A stretch of DNA of 64,000 nucleotides from contig CM057459.1 in NCBI GenBank assembly GCA_016271365.2, positions 493,595,501 through 493,659,500 of the forward strand, in the 5' to 3' direction. Under the pieces are notes generated by a model. It searched no databases and was not told where the DNA came from. It saw only the letters and a program-made list of their open reading frames with translations. The translations under genes were made by a program, and so were the position numbers. The stretch comes from Neoceratodus forsteri. Its lineage: Eukaryota > Chordata > Ceratodontiformes > Ceratodontidae. Positions 10,560 through 22,999 of this stretch are shown in pieces (position 1 is the first letter of the stretch; each line of letters begins with the position of its first letter).

Positions 10560-12316
10560 AGTAAGTAAAGTAAAATTTATTTGTTTAAAGCACCCTTCCC
10601 AAACTCAGGGCGCTTTTACAACAATTCAGACACTTTAAATACACACCATATAAAAACAATAAATATAATGAATAAACATGAATAACCCTTAATTATCAAG
10701 TTCCAGATAATGCTTGATTAAAAAGTAATGTTTTTAGCTGTTTTTTAATACTTTCCACAGTCAGGCATCTGACAAGGTAGAGAATTCCCCAGGGTAGATG
10801 TCATATAGGCAAATGATCTTCCACCAGATGTCTTTAAGTATACCCTAGGAATCTCTAGCAATCCCTCATCAGAGGATCAGAGTGAGCGGGCAGGGCAGTA
10901 AGGCACCAGGAGTTCTTTCAGGTAGTGAGGTCCCAAATTGTATAGGGCCTTGTAGGTCAGCAATATGACCTTGAAGGTGATCCGCCACTGTATAGGCAGC
11001 CAGTGCAGTTTGCACAGCACAGGTGTTATATGGCTAGATCTAGAAACTTACATCAACAACCTGGCCGTTACGTTCTGCACAAGCTGTAAATGGCAAATAA
11101 CCACCCCTGGCAGCCCTAGATAGAGGGCATTGCAGTAATCAAAATGACTGGTGACAAAGGCATGGATCAGGGTAGGAAGATCTTCAGGCAGAATCAAATG
11201 TTTCACTCGGGCTATATTTCTTAGATGGAAAATGGCAGATTTGACTACAGCCAACACCTGAGCCGTCAGGGTCAGGCCCTCATCAAATACCAAGCCCAGG
11301 TTACGCACTTAGCCAGAGGCCATAAGCAGGGCCCCCCAAGATATAAACCTGAGGGTTTCCCCACCCAAACCCCTGTTGTCCTCACTCCAGGGTCCACCAC
11401 CAGTAGCTCAGTTTTTGCTGAATTCAACTGAAGCCAACTGGTACTCATCCACTCCTGTATCTCCAGTAGGCAGTTATTAAACACTATGATGGAATCAGAC
11501 TCCTGTTCAAGCTCAAAAGACAGGTAGAGCTGAGAGTCATCAGCATAACAATGAAAACTCAAACCATACCATCTTATAATGTCCCCCAATGGAAGCATAT
11601 ACACCACAAACAACATGGAGGGCAGCACCAAACCCTGTGGAACCCTACAGGGCAGCCAGTGAGGGGCCGAGGAATAAATCCTCGACACCACTCTCTGTGA
11701 TCTGCCTTCCAGGAAAGATTGAAACCAACTGTGGACTGCCCCCTCAGTCCACAGAAAAACCACAGGCGGTCAAGCAGCACCCCATGATCTACGGTGTCAA
11801 ACACTGCTGAGAGACCCAGGAGAACCAAGATGGAATGGGTTCTCCGATCTCTTGCCATCAGGAGATCATTTAGAACCCAAACAAGAGCTGTCTCCATGCT
11901 ATGCCTTTTCCTGAAGTTGGACTGGAGAGGGATATAGATATTGTGGCTGGTTAAATGATCCTCCAGCTGCAGAGCGACCACCTTCTCAATAACATTCTCT
12001 ACAAAGGGTAAGTTAGAGACTGGTCTGTAATTTGCTGGGCAGTTGGGATCAAGAGAGGTTTTTTTCAAAAGGGGGTGCACTACCGCCTCCTTTAAGGGAT
12101 CCAGGAAGATCCCTCTCTCTAATGAAACCACCACTATCCCAGCCAGGATCGGGCCGATGACATCTATATATCCCACTAACAGGTGAGTAGTGCCCGGATC
12201 TAACTTACAGTAGGTAAGTCGCAGAGTCTGGATGATCCTCACTATATCCATGACTGCCGGTTGATTAAAGATGAACCAAGTCAACTGGGCATTAGTACCA
12301 CCCGACTGATCAATGC
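10560..12316 (-). mobile_element. L2-type LINE inserted in the left LTR-like copy
   Basis: The minus strand carries the C-terminal two thirds of an L2/Maui-type ORF2 and a 3' end at 10,560-10,620 with 'gcgctttaa'-like ends typical of L2. The right LTR-like copy is continuous across this site (about 27,788-27,812), so the insertion is bounded on both sides. The 5' truncation is near 12,316. Confidence 0.85.
10800..12284 (-). pseudogene. L2 reverse transcriptase, frameshifted
   Basis: Minus-strand frames encode successive RT blocks: LKEAVVHPLLKK, NYRPVSNLPFVENVIEKVV, then SAVFDTVDHGVLLDRL (12,284-11,780). In another frame follow PQGLVLPSMLF and the intact box CYADDSQLY (about 11,560-11,540). 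A third frame has NLGLVFDEGL and HFDYCNALY (11,300-11,120), and the C-terminal LHWLPI...TYKALYNLGPHYL block lies near 11,000-10,940. Blocks lie in order but change frame near 11,770 and 11,300, so the gene is dead. The block order and the C-terminal wording match vertebrate L2. Confidence 0.85.
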
Positions 12317-13929
12317 AACGCAGTCTGGGAGATGGCTGACTAGTGCTACTGCCAGGAACTAGCTAACACACCACAAGAGGGTTCCAAAGCCTAGACGTGG
12401 GTATGAGACATGTGGCCCCTGCTGCTTAGACTGGTCTGCCCTGCAGAGGAAGAAGAGCCAGAGAGGTCCAGATGACTGCTGATGCAAAAAGCTTAATCCA
12501 CATCTAGAGGCAAATGAGACCTGCATCTTTGAGCTGCCCTGCCACCCCCCACCAACTGCACAACGGAACCATCAACCTGAGGAAATTTCTTTAAACAACT
12601 GCATGGCCTGTGGGGTTTGGGTTTATCAAAGTGTTTTTTTCTGTTTAAAGTCCACCACTGCCAGCCAGCAATCTGCAATGTCACCGGGCCTGCACCGTTC
12701 CTACAGTTGGATATCCAGTGAAGCAATGGGAGCTCCCATTAAGGTTTCAGGGTTTAAACTGGTACCAGTGGGAAGTGGATAGTAACCCCTGTACAGGTGG
12801 ACTGGTAACACTAACAGGTTTTGCAGCCATATTTGCTACTGCATTGCATTGCCTGGTGGAGGATGAACATTACTACTGTGCTTTACAGGACGAGCCTAGT
12901 CAGGAAACTACCTTCTGCCCTACCACTTTACAGTTTGCCATATCTACCTAAAACAGTTTTGCTTGACTTCCCCTATCCCTTGTGAATATCCACAATAAAT
13001 ATTTTATTGATATTTCACATTTTGTCCCATCAGCATACTATTAGTGGTAAGTCACTAATTGCATTTTTGTTGATTTCAAGGTTGCACTGTGATTTGTCAT
13101 GCGTAGGAGGACACAGTGGGGAGGTGGGGTGGTATCAAATCTTAAGTGTGACACCAGCCCCATTTAAACTATACTCTGGGTGGAGGCACCATGCAAAACC
13201 TATACTATCTGGATACAAACCCTCACGATCAGGAAAATCAGAACCCAGGCCCCTTAACCTTGTTTGAGCCTGCAACATCCACGGTGAACTGGTTACAACT
13301 CTGAAGTACTAGTGGGATCTTCTGTTTACTAGTTGGGCCCCGCATGGAGTCAAGTGCAACCAAATATATTTTGGCTCCCCCCCACTCCAAGAATGGTGCC
13401 AGATGCCATGGCATGTGAAAAGCTGATCAGCTGTAAGGAGTTAGATTCTCTAAAAAGTCATATTGCTCCTTGGAGTTCCATAAGGGACTGATATCAGTAG
13501 AATTGGTGAAGTTCCACCTGGAGTGAAGTGTATCAACAAAGTTGCTGTACAGAGATGTTCCCTGAATAGCAGCACCCAGAGTTTATGATATTGGTAGAGT
13601 GCTGTGATACCATGGATGATGCTAAAATGCCCGATGGGCTGATCAGGCGGAGACAGTGCCAGGTGGACAATACTGACACCTGCTAATGTGACCACTCCAA
13701 AGCTATAAGTCCAAGCCATGATCAAAAGTTTTGAAGAAAGAATCCACAAGTGACTATGAACTGAAGAGAAGTCAGCCAGTGAAGTTCAGATGGGGGTATG
13801 CCACCTCAGGCTGTGGCAGCAGGACCTGCTTATGTGCCACCCAGCTCCAATTCATACAGAAGACTGAGAATCTTCCTAGGTGTGAAACCCATATCTGCTG
13901 GAGAAGATGACTTAGAAACATGAATGGAC

Positions 13930-14565
13930 TATGCTGCTCCACCGATCCAAGCATGGCAATGCCCAGAGGCTGAGAAGAGAAAACATCTTGGGGAAAGCCT
14001 TTGATGTCCCACATTACAGGCTATTCATTCTTTGAGGTCCACCAATCCAGAGACTTCAGCCCAAGAGTATCTAACAGCATTGCAGAATGTTTTCAGATAC
14101 ACAGGATCCTGTAAAGAACTCTTATAGAAGTTCTAGATGACAAAAAAATGGAAAGGAGAACCATGGTCCACCTTTTTGAACCACCTAGAAATGGCTTTGC
14201 AGAGAGTGTTTCTGAACTTAGGTGTAGTATCCCATGACTTGAAACAGATGAGACTGGAACATGTACACAGGATTGCCTTTCATTTCACATTGTTGATTCT
14301 CAAGTTCCACCTTGCTGAGAGAAAGGACAACTCTCCATCTCACAAAGTGCTAATGAGAAAAGTTTGAGAAGCTAAGGAAGAAGAAGAACAATGGGCACCC
14401 TATCACGTCTCAGCAGCTGTCATGCTAGTCACTGAAAGTGTTCCCCCTACACAGACTCAAGAATTAAAAGAATTGCTAGAAGAATACAAGGAAGTGATTG
14501 CACAAGCTGAAGTAGCTCCAAATAAGGGCAAGATGGCACCAAAGCTGACATGGTGCTTCAGCTAA
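13930..14565 (+). pseudogene. Ty3/gypsy gag remnant, PNMA-like capsid
   Basis: Conceptual translation gives, in order, an EKRKHLGESL-like helix near 13,972, SAQEYLTALQNVF near 14,057, a GEPWSTFLNHLEMALQRV segment (about 14,155-14,210), RLEHVHRIAF (about 14,250-14,280) and LAERKDNSPS near 14,321-14,350. This is followed by a Glu/Lys-rich LKELLEEYKEV helix near 14,467. The order and spacing match the capsid of vertebrate Ty3/gypsy gags from which the PNMA/Arc-like domesticated genes derive. Stops at several points (for example 14,130 and 14,365) make it a remnant. No zinc knuckle is clear downstream. It sits about 650 bp after the left LTR-like copy, the expected place for gag. Confidence 0.6.
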
Positions 14566-15040
14566 TCAAAATCTTTCCATGATGGGCATAGCAATGCAAG
14601 CAGAGGCATCATCTGTAGACTATGATATTCAAACCTAAGTCAATAATTTACTAGTCTGGTAACTCAACTCAAGAAATACAATACACAATCCATGGTCTGA
14701 CAGGAAGAGAACCCTAGAGTGAGGACAAGCAGTAGTCAGTGCACCTGTCTGAGCTGCAAATTCCTATCTTCTGAAACAAATTAATCAAGACTGGAGACAA
14801 CCTCCTGCTGCAGCACCCAGACCAAGTCAGTACAGAGCAGGTGTAAGCTGCTGCAAGTGTGTCAGAGATGAACACATGAAGAAAGAATGGTTCCTGGAAG
14901 ATCTGTGCAAAATCACCAGGAAACTTCTTGAAAGAATCCAGAAGCAGGGAAACGTCCCCCGGGTCCAGTAAGTAGGCATACTGGAGTTCCACCTGCAACA
15001 TGCTCCAAAACTTCTGTGAAATCCTCATGTAATCCCTCAC
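14566..15040. other. No recognisable feature
   Basis: Sequence after the gag remnant. It may be decayed gypsy pol leader, but I see no protease or RT motif in any frame. Confidence 0.35.
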
Positions 15041-16600
15041 CCCTGCCTTTTTACTAAAACGACAGGTGGCATGCTGTTGGCGTTGGCAGCAATACCTGGT
15101 GGGGACCTGGGTTCGGGGAGGATGAGGTTACCCGGCACAAGGGACCTAGGTTTGGCTTCTCTGCACAGAGGCACCCAAGTAAATCCAACTACAGGAAGCA
15201 ATAACTGTAATGTCCAGAACCAGGATTGGGATTTTTCCATGTGGTTTTATTCATAAACTAGCTGAACATAACAAAGCATAGATGGTCCCCCAAAGGGCTA
15301 CGTTCACTGTATATGCAGATCAGAGACTACAAGGCGGTCCACTTGAAGAATGAACCCATTTCTACTGTTGTCTGGCTTTGGACCCACCAGGCACTCAGCC
15401 CGGACTTGCATGCGCTTTGGATACACAGCCCGACTGGCCCGGCTCCCCTGCCAGCCACTTGACTGACGGTCCATTTGAAGAATGAACCCAACTTTACTTG
15501 GAGTGACTCCCATCAAACAAGGAGTATATTTCCCAAACTGTGGCTCCCCACACCACTTAGAGTCTGTGACTCTTAGAGAGATTTGTTTTCTTACTTCCTT
15601 TGGACTCCCATCAAACAAGGAGAATATTTTCCCATCCTGTGGCTCCTCACACCAATTAGAGTCTGCGACTCTTAGAGAGATTTTCCAATTTGCGACCCAC
15701 TGCCTGGTACCTACCTCATCACTGGCCAGGCGCATGAGGCAAGTAGCAATCACAGTAGAAATCCGTAGAGGTGGACCTGGTTACTAAAGACAGGGGGTGT
15801 TCCCATCTCCAGCTCCCACAGCCCATACCTGGCCATTTCTCTGGACAAACAGAAACTTAACTTTGAAATGTAGATTAAACGGTGGATGACCTGTAGCACC
15901 CCCTCTACAACATTACTTGAAATCCATTCAGACTTTAAATTTTTAAACTACTCCATTTGTTTGTCCTAGTACAATAGGCCTCCCAAATAGTAGTTCACAT
16001 CCCAGCTTTTCTTCACATTTTCCAAACTGAAGAAACATATTGTTTGCCCTCTCAAATAGAGCACAACACTCACCCTTTCGTTGCAGGTGCCCCACAGGCA
16101 AAGTACCACTTCTTTCACTGTTATACGAACAGAACAGAAACTGTAAACAGGCAGCTTTCTTCTGTAGTGGAAATTAGGGGATTGCCCCTGGAATCCACAG
16201 AGGGACTTCTCTTCCACCCCCCGGAGGGAGGGGGCACTGAGACCTGGACAGCGGTCTCCACCACTTTAAACTGGACTCTAACTTTCTCCCAAGGAGGTAA
16301 ACAGAAAACACTTCCTTTCTGCTTGGAGGTAAACAGACAACTCACTTTGAAAACTCCCAAAGTTCTAACTCACACCCTGTGCTGCAGATTCCAATGTGGC
16401 TTATGCAGCTGCGACAGTTCTATGGTGATGTCATCTCTCAAGTCTCAGCTGTGACTGAGAACAGAGTGAGATAGTGTGAAACCCTTTTAACTGGAGTTTC
16501 ACAAGCTGCCTTCCCTGCCTACCACTAGGTCTTACTGGGATTCTAGTAACCCCGGGTAACAAGGGGGTTACACTCAGTAACCAAGTCCACTATCAAACAA
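15041..16600 (-). other. Possible retroelement fragment, unclassified
   Basis: This stretch is more GC-rich than its surroundings. On the minus strand it is open for 149 codons (15,753-15,304) without a recognisable domain. The right boundary near 16,575 starts, on the minus strand, with 'tgtaacccccttgttacc', and a related 'gggtaacc' occurs near 15,130. These could be LTR ends but prove nothing. I do not claim a gene. Confidence 0.3.
15502..15680. repeat. Direct duplication, 101-bp offset
   Basis: Two successive segments of about 80 bp (15,502-15,579 and 15,603-15,680) share 'cccatcaaacaaggag', 'tgtggctcc', 'cacacca' and 'gactcttagagagatt', with about 85-90% identity. This local tandem duplication keeps the minus-strand frame only approximately. 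Confidence 0.75.
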
Positions 16601-18489
16601 CATCAAGAACTTTACCAGAGCACCTGTACAAGCTAGTTGGTCCTTCCACTGAAACAACCATCACAATCAATGGAGTGTCAGCCCACTGCAGTGCTTCAGG
16701 GTGCCAGCATTAGGACGCTGAGTCACTACGGTGCCAATATCTGACTTCACTGCTCCCTCCCTGAGGTACATGCCCCCCCCCCGAAGTTAGAACCTATAGT
16801 TGGGAAGGCATAGACCTCTCCCACAAGGGGGTGTGCAGGGGCACAGCCCCCCACAAAAAGAGTGGCCAGCAACATTGCTGTTTGGCACTGTAGTGACTCA
16901 GTGCGCTAACACTGGTGCATTACAGGGTGGAACTGTGTCATCCTGAGCTTTTCTCAATAGTACTGTAGCTCACAAGTCTCAATAATTAAGGACTGGCATG
17001 ATAAACATCTAGCTAAGAATAGTAAGTGACAACCCTTGGAAGATCTGAACATGTGGGGACTGAGTGATAAGTCATACCTCTGCCTTTGCTACTTGAAAGT
17101 CTGAATTGCTTTTCCGTCAACAGTAGCTGGAGTTGGTGACGCAAATGACACTTTGGTATTGGTCTGCCCACAGTCAGTAATGTTCATTAATGTGCCCATC
17201 CTCATCGGAACTAGGGCTGAAAATTTGGTTTGACCTTAACCTGAAAAAGGTCAAACCCCAGCTGTTCACATGAGTGAGAACACTCAAAAACATCCTCTCA
17301 TTTTGTGTGAACTTTGGTTTACTCTGTATATAAAAAAAAAAACTGCCTTTATTTATATCAAATGGCCCTTCCCCAAGTGCTTGAGGTGGTGATGTGAGGT
17401 GAGCAGGAATGGGGAATGAGTTATGAGATGCTCCAGCGCACTCCCCACTTCCTGCACACCGCTCTTTTAACTGGTGCCATAGCCACCCCACTGAGTCAAC
17501 CTGACCAATCCCCCAACAGACATTGAATGTGACTTGAGAGTGAGAAAGCACTGACAGTCTGTACCAACAGTGTCATTTTGTGTGGTAAGGCTCGAAGTAC
17601 AGTGGCAGGTCAGTTGAAATTAAGTCCCCCTGGCATTCAACTGTCTGACTCATCATTATTGGGTTATCACAGCTAGGCATGAGAGTGAGCATTACAGTGA
17701 ATTGGAGTAGCAGTGGGAAGAGATTACCGGAGGTGGCATGCAGCATCATCCTTCCACTCTCTTTTTAGGCTGCCACCAGTAAGTGACAGAACTCAGGTTG
17801 AGTGTGGGTGATGATGGGTCCTTCTGTTGCAGCCTGGGTAGTTGGTGCTGGTCTGAGTAGTTGTGTTGTAGTAGGGTACATCACTGTTTGTCACAAGTTA
17901 CAACACCCCTGCCCCAAGCAGGCTGAGACTGGGAGCAGTTTAAAATGGATGAGGCATGCAGTTGCGATGCATGACTGACTTATCCCCGTAGTTTTAAGGT
18001 GGGGCGCTTAGCGATGTGTGCTTTTGCTCCTAAATGCTCTAACTTGAGTTGATATGGTTGGTGTCATCATTTCATTACGAATTGCTTTGTATTTTATGCT
18101 TAGAAAAATGTTGCTATTCCACTGATACTGTGACAATGATGCAGGTTTCTTCTAGCAGGGTGCAAGGACCATGGCCAGGGGGAGATACAGTCCAGGTCTG
18201 TGAGCAGGGGATGAGGGCCAAGGCCAAGAGAGGGTGGAAAAGGGCTGGCGGTGGTTAAAAATTTGTAGGCACATCACTGCTTTGTCCCTCCCCACCTGTT
18301 AATACCAGAGGCCAGCCTGAATCCCGATATGTAAGAAGCACGATATCCAGTATGGTACCCCAATGTCTGTATGCTATTCTTGTTGATGAGTGATGACAAG
18401 GAAGTTTGGGATATGACTTGTGTCAGCGTGACCTTTACAGTTGGACACCCTTACACAAATCCTGCCCAAATTGCATTGTTGTGAGGCTC
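16601..18489. other. No recognisable feature
   Basis: About 1.9 kb with no family-level similarity that I can recognise. A C-run at 16,772-16,781 and an A-run at 17,332-17,341 are the only simple sequences. Open frames such as 17,174-17,551 (-) have no motif. Confidence 0.35.
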
Positions 18490-19624
18490 ACTCACCACGG
18501 CATATGGAGACAGTGGTCTCATGCTACATAGTGTGTTTCTGCTTTACTCAGAAATTGTGAACTGGCTGAAGAGGAGGCAGCAAAGGGGTGGTGGTGGGGG
18601 ACTCTCATCCCGAAGGGTTGTGATGAGCAGGGTTCCACAGGGCCCGGTTCTGGGCCCGATGCTGTTTGGGATTTTCATATCCGATATCTCACATGGCATC
18701 AGGAGTACGATCAGTCTTCACTACTGATACCAAGATTGGGGCATGGTGGATGATACTGTAAGGTGGCAAGGGCTACAGAACAACCTAACTAAACTGGAGG
18801 AGTGGTCAGAAACATGGTAGTTGTAGTTCAATGCTAATAAGTGCAAGGTACTGCACTTCGGAGCATGGAACCCTGGGAGGAGCTACCAGATGGGAAGGGT
18901 TCAGTTAAGTACCACCAAGGAAGAAAAGGATCTAGGGGTGGTTATAATGGGGAATATGAACAACTCAGCTCAGGGCAGGAGGGCAGCAGCTAAAGCCAAC
19001 AGGATGCTGGGGTGTATTGTGAGAGGAATCTCCTCCAGAAGGAGGGAGGTGATCCTGCCTCTGTACAGGTCACGGGTCAGACCACACCTGGAGTACTGCA
19101 TGTAGTTCTGGTGCCTGTTTCTGAAGAAGGATGTCATATTACTGGATGGGGTGCAGCGAGGGGCAACAAAGATGATCCAGGGTTTGGAGAACAGACCCTA
19201 CGAGGACAGGCTGAGGGAGCTGAATATGTACTCACTGGAGGAGAGAAGGGATCAGGGGGATATGACTGAGACCTTTAAATACATGACAGGGATAAACAAG
19301 ACAGGTACAGAAGGGGTATTTAAGCTGAGGAGGGGGAGGGACACATGACAGTATGGTCTCAGATTGGAGGGTGGGGCTATACGAGAGAGATGAGGAGATA
19401 TTTTTTCACAGAGAAGATGGTGGCTAAGTGGAATGCTCTGCCTGAGGAGGTGGTATCCTGTAAGAAGGTGGGCAGTTTTAAAAGTGGATGGGACAGGGTG
19501 AGAGGGGGGTAAATGCGAGGGGGAAGGGGCAGCTGCAATGTAGGGGCTAGCTACACATTCGAGCAGACTTGATAGACCATGAGGCCTGTTTCTGCTGGCG
19601 GATTTGTATGTTCGTATGTTCATA
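18490..19624 (+). mobile_element. CR1 LINE, forward, 5' truncated
   Basis: The plus strand encodes the CR1 RT C-terminal half: WLKRRQQ, PQGPVLGPMLFGIFISDI (18,630-18,690), LTKLEEWSE, NANKCKVLHFG, LGVVIMGNMNNS, RREVILPLYRSRVRPHLEYC (19,040-19,105), VQRGATKMIQGLENRPYEDRL and LEERRDQGDMTETFKYM. The 3' end at 19,605-19,624 has the terminal repeats 'gtatgttcgtatgttc', a CR1 hallmark. Stops occur at the FADD position, where the text is degenerate near 18,715-18,740, and after LEYC. Confidence 0.88.
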
Positions 19625-19939
19625 ATGGTAACAGGCAACATCAGACTAGTCTGGTTTGGGCAATTAAGGCAGGGGGAACAAAGGAAGGGGGCACCCTTCA
19701 TCCCTGGAGTTTTGTATTATGGATTCTTTTTGGTAGTCCAACAGTCACTCCTGGAACTGGAAGGAAGTGAGAGAAGTGACCTAGTTGTAAATTGAGCTCC
19801 CCTCACCCCAGGACGCAGCGGAGGGGGGCAGAGGTTTCGGGGCACATAATGCAGCTGTGCTGTGCCCCCTAAAACTTCATTCTGGTAAGGGAAGGGGCAA
19901 AGGAAGAGGATGGGTTAGGGTGGGGAAAGGGTTTATGAA

Positions 19940-20130
19940 GGACTGTGTGACTTGGACCAGGTAGAACCTAATTCTACCTGCTAGAACCAGGTAGAACCTA
20001 CTAGAACTTTTTTATCTTGTACTGTTTGGCTTGAATCAGGTAGAACCCAGTTCTACCAGTTCTGCCTGCTAGAACCAGGTAGAACTTGATAGAACTTATT
20101 CAGGTTCTCCCCATAAGGTTTGTCAGGTAG
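19940..20130. repeat. Degenerate 'aggtagaac' repeat cluster
   Basis: The motif 'aggtagaac' recurs about seven times within 190 bp (for example near 19,960, 19,990, 20,038, 20,076 and 20,125). It is often preceded by 'ctagaacc' and followed by 'ttctacc', so the cluster can also fold on itself. Spacing is irregular. Confidence 0.6.
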
Positions 20131-21245
20131 AACATTTAGAGGTTCACAAAACCTTAACTGGAACAAATGCATACATGTTTGGATGCCTAGCCCAACTTTG
20201 TCAGGCATACGAGGCATGACAAAATGGAAGAGCACTGCAAGTGCATGGACTAGGGAAGAATGCCTATCATAAGCAGACGCAGAAGTGACCAGTGGACTGA
20301 GATGATCCTGTTGGGATAATCTGGCACTGAGAGAGTGAACAGCTTGTCTTACCCCCTAATGCAGAGTGAAGCATCAATGGAGTAATGAGACTGAATCAAA
20401 ATGTGAAGAACTAGCTCTTGATGAAAGATGTCCCTGAAGAGCATAGATTGTTAGGAGGACTTCTGGTCAAACTGAGCATGCTGCCTGTGATAGCACATGC
20501 CTATGTGAAAAGAATCGTGTCCAGGTGAAGAATGCGACTAAGACATCACAATGAAAAGAGGCTGAACACTGACCCTAGTGTGGTACACTGTGCAGACAAA
20601 GCAGTACATGTCCCAACCCAACCTGCAAGATGAGAATGCTGAAATCAACCTTAGATTCTAAGATTTAGGAAAATCCCCAGTACCTGAAAAATGGAAGACC
20701 AGAGAAAGTCAGAAACTGGCAGAATGGACCAAAGTCTTCCCTTCATGAATGGGATGTCAAATGTGTCGCCAGGGAGGAACATTACATCAGACTGCATGAT
20801 GATTGACCTTTCCAGAATAATCCCATCACAAGGCCCCAGCAGGCATTGATAATGTAAGCAGGCATCTTTAGGAATTGCTTGCAGCAAGAATAATACAAGA
20901 ATCAAGAAGCTCCTATGACTCTCCTATTGAGTGTGAAAAAAATAGTACAGTTCACATGTGAATCTTTATGTGGAAATGTCACTGATACTGGGATCCCTTT
21001 GTTTAAAACTGCATATAGGTATGCTGTTGAAATGATTGCAAAGCTATTTGGAACTCAAGGGGTTAACCCGAGATGCAGTTTTCAAGCCTTTTGTACAGCT
21101 GTAAACAAGAGGTCAATTCTGAGTCACGATGTTCTTTTTGTTGCACCTAAAAGGATTGAAATTTACAAGAACATTCTGTGAGAAGCAGGCTCTCTTAATG
21201 AGTTCCCAAACACTTATAAGAAGAACAGCAATGCTTTTGCTAGAA
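20131..21245. other. No recognisable feature
   Basis: Ordinary-composition sequence between a repeat cluster and a CR1 end. An 88-codon frame (20,915-21,181, +) continues, after a stop, with SLNEFPNTYKKNSNAF up to the CR1 insertion at 21,248. I do not recognise the peptide and cannot say whether it is a decayed coding region. Confidence 0.35.
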
Positions 21246-21247
21246 AG

Positions 21248-22372
21248 ATAAGGAAACATAGAAACATAGAAGTTGACGGCAGATAAGGACCGCAAGGCCC
21301 ATCCAGTCTGCCCATTTCTTTTTCTACCTTACGAATGTGCCATCGACCTTTGCTCTGTCAATGGCCTATCTATTCATACTCATCTGTATTGCTCCCTTAT
21401 GCCTATCCCATGCCTGTTTGAAGCCCTGCACTGTATCCATATCCACCATTTCTTGAGGTAGGCTGTTCCATGCATCCACCACCCTTTCTGTGAAAAAGAA
21501 CTTCCTCACATTACCCCTTAATTGGCCTCCCTCTAATCTTATGCTGTGTCCTCTTGTCCTGCTATTTTTTCTTATATTGAAACATGTTAGACTCTTTCAC
21601 CTTGTTAATTCCCTTAAGGTGTTTGAATGTTTCAATCATATCACCTCTCTCCCTCCTTTGCTCTAGGGTATACATATTGAGCTCCATTAATCTGTCCTCA
21701 TATTGTTTTCTGATGCAGTCCCTGCACCATTTTGGTTGCCCTTCTCTGGACTGCCTCAGTTTGGTTAATGTCCTTGTGAAGGTGTGGCCTCCAGTACTGC
21801 ACGCAGCCAGTGTCTTGTAAAGAGGGATTATTACCTCCCTCTTCCGACTTTTGATACCCCTACTAATACACCCCAACATCCCTCTAGCCTTACCTACTGC
21901 TTTAGAGGTCTGCTTGGATGATTTCAAGTCATTGGTGATGATAACGCCCAAGTCTCTTTCTTCCCTTGTGACTGCCAGCAACTCCCTTCCCAGCCTATAG
22001 GTGGCTTCAGGGTTTCTCTTCCCTATGTGCATGGTCTTGCACTTCTTTGCGTTAAACCCCAGTTGTCACTATTCTGACCATTTTGCTAGTTTATCCAGAT
22101 CTCTTCTCATTCTGTCCACCCCATCTGGATCATCTACTCTGTTGCAGATCTTGGTGTCATCTGCAAACAGACAAACCTTATCCTCTAGTCCATCTGCAAT
22201 GTCACTGATGAAGATATTGAAGAGGACTGGCCCCAGAACTGATCACTGAGGTACCCCACTTGTGACTTGCATCTCTTCTGACTGTATACTGTTTACCACA
22301 ACTCTCTGTTTTCTGCCCATCAACCAGTTTGACACCAAGTTGACCAACGTCTGATCCACCCCGAGCCTAGAG
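21248..22372 (-). mobile_element. CR1 LINE, reverse, 5' truncated
   Basis: The minus strand encodes SVLGPVLFNIFISDIADGLED, FADDTKICNRVDDPDGVDRMRRDLDKL, MHIGKRNPEATYRLG, LGVIITNDLKSSKQTSKAVGKARGMLGCISRG, REVIIPLYKTL and LEQRRERGDMIETFKHLKGINKV. The order is exactly that of CR1 ORF2 from RT block 4 to the C terminus. The 3' end at 21,248-21,270 carries tandem 'catagaaa' units. FADD is intact, but several frameshifts and stops are present (for example near 21,800 and 22,035). Confidence 0.9.
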
Positions 22373-22560
22373 AGTGATAGACTGAAACTTAGAATTAAGA
22401 GATACTCTCAGAAGAAGGACTTACTTTTCTCTGTACTGCCTGTGTAAATAGTTATATTGAATACTTTTTATTTTTCATTTTGCTGTTATTGAGAAAAATA
22501 AAACACTATTTGCGAATTTTAAAACTGCTCCTGGTTTTCCTATGCTTCCTGACCTATGCC
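22373..22560. other. Short AT-rich spacer with polyadenylation-like signal
   Basis: Contains 'aaaaataaaacac' near 22,494, a possible poly(A) signal, just before the DIRS fragment. Otherwise unassigned. Confidence 0.3.
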
Positions 22561-22999
22561 TCGATGACACCCAGGTCTCCAAAACATCTTAACAGACTGG
22601 CTAAGCAGGTCCCAGTCAGTGGGTCAGTGGTTCATAAATGAGAACTGCTGACCTCCATGGTAAACAACCTGTTTGCAAGATGGGTTCATCCAGAGTTGGA
22701 CCATTTTGCATCCCCACACAAAGTCAAACTGCCACATTTCTGCTCCCTAATTCCAGGGCCTGGAGTTTTTTAGTGAGATACGCTGTCCCCCTCTTGGAAG
22801 GGGAAATTCCTATATGCATTTCCACCCCTTTTTCTAATACAGCAGATTCTGCTCAAACTGCAGATGGAGAGTGCTACTCTCATCCTCATTGGTCTATTAT
22901 GGCCTCACTAGATATGGTTTCCACTCCTCCAACATCTAGCAGTGGAGCCCCCTGTTCCTATATCTTGGTGTGAGGATTTGTTGTCACAGGACAAGGGGT

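Larger units (their letters stand above)
9194..13300 (+). repeat. LTR-like repeat, left copy (interrupted twice)
   Basis: About 2.1 kb of this interval (9,194-9,798, about 10,028-10,559 and about 12,317-13,300) aligns in order and orientation with 26,660-30,912. The two copies share many landmarks: 'aataaaatctggg' (9,728; 27,177), 'tttcagcaagagaacc' (9,782; 27,232), 'gtgagaaaacctgca' (10,528; 27,760) and 'taagtcactaattgcatt' (13,050; 30,648). Identity looks like roughly 80%. The left copy lacks about 180 bp present at 28,043-28,222. It immediately precedes a gypsy gag remnant while the right copy follows a gypsy integrase remnant, so I infer a pair of old LTRs. Short ORFs in it, such as 12,718-12,951, are not considered genes. 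Confidence 0.7.

Noticed and set aside
12718..12951. Possible gene shared by 12,718-12,951 and 28,345-28,545
   Set aside because: The peptide similarity simply reflects nucleotide similarity of the two LTR-like copies. Indels change the frame, and no domain is present.
20651..20905. Possible DIRS RT piece on the minus strand
   Set aside because: I could not match any RT motif with confidence; the resemblance was limited to a few residues.
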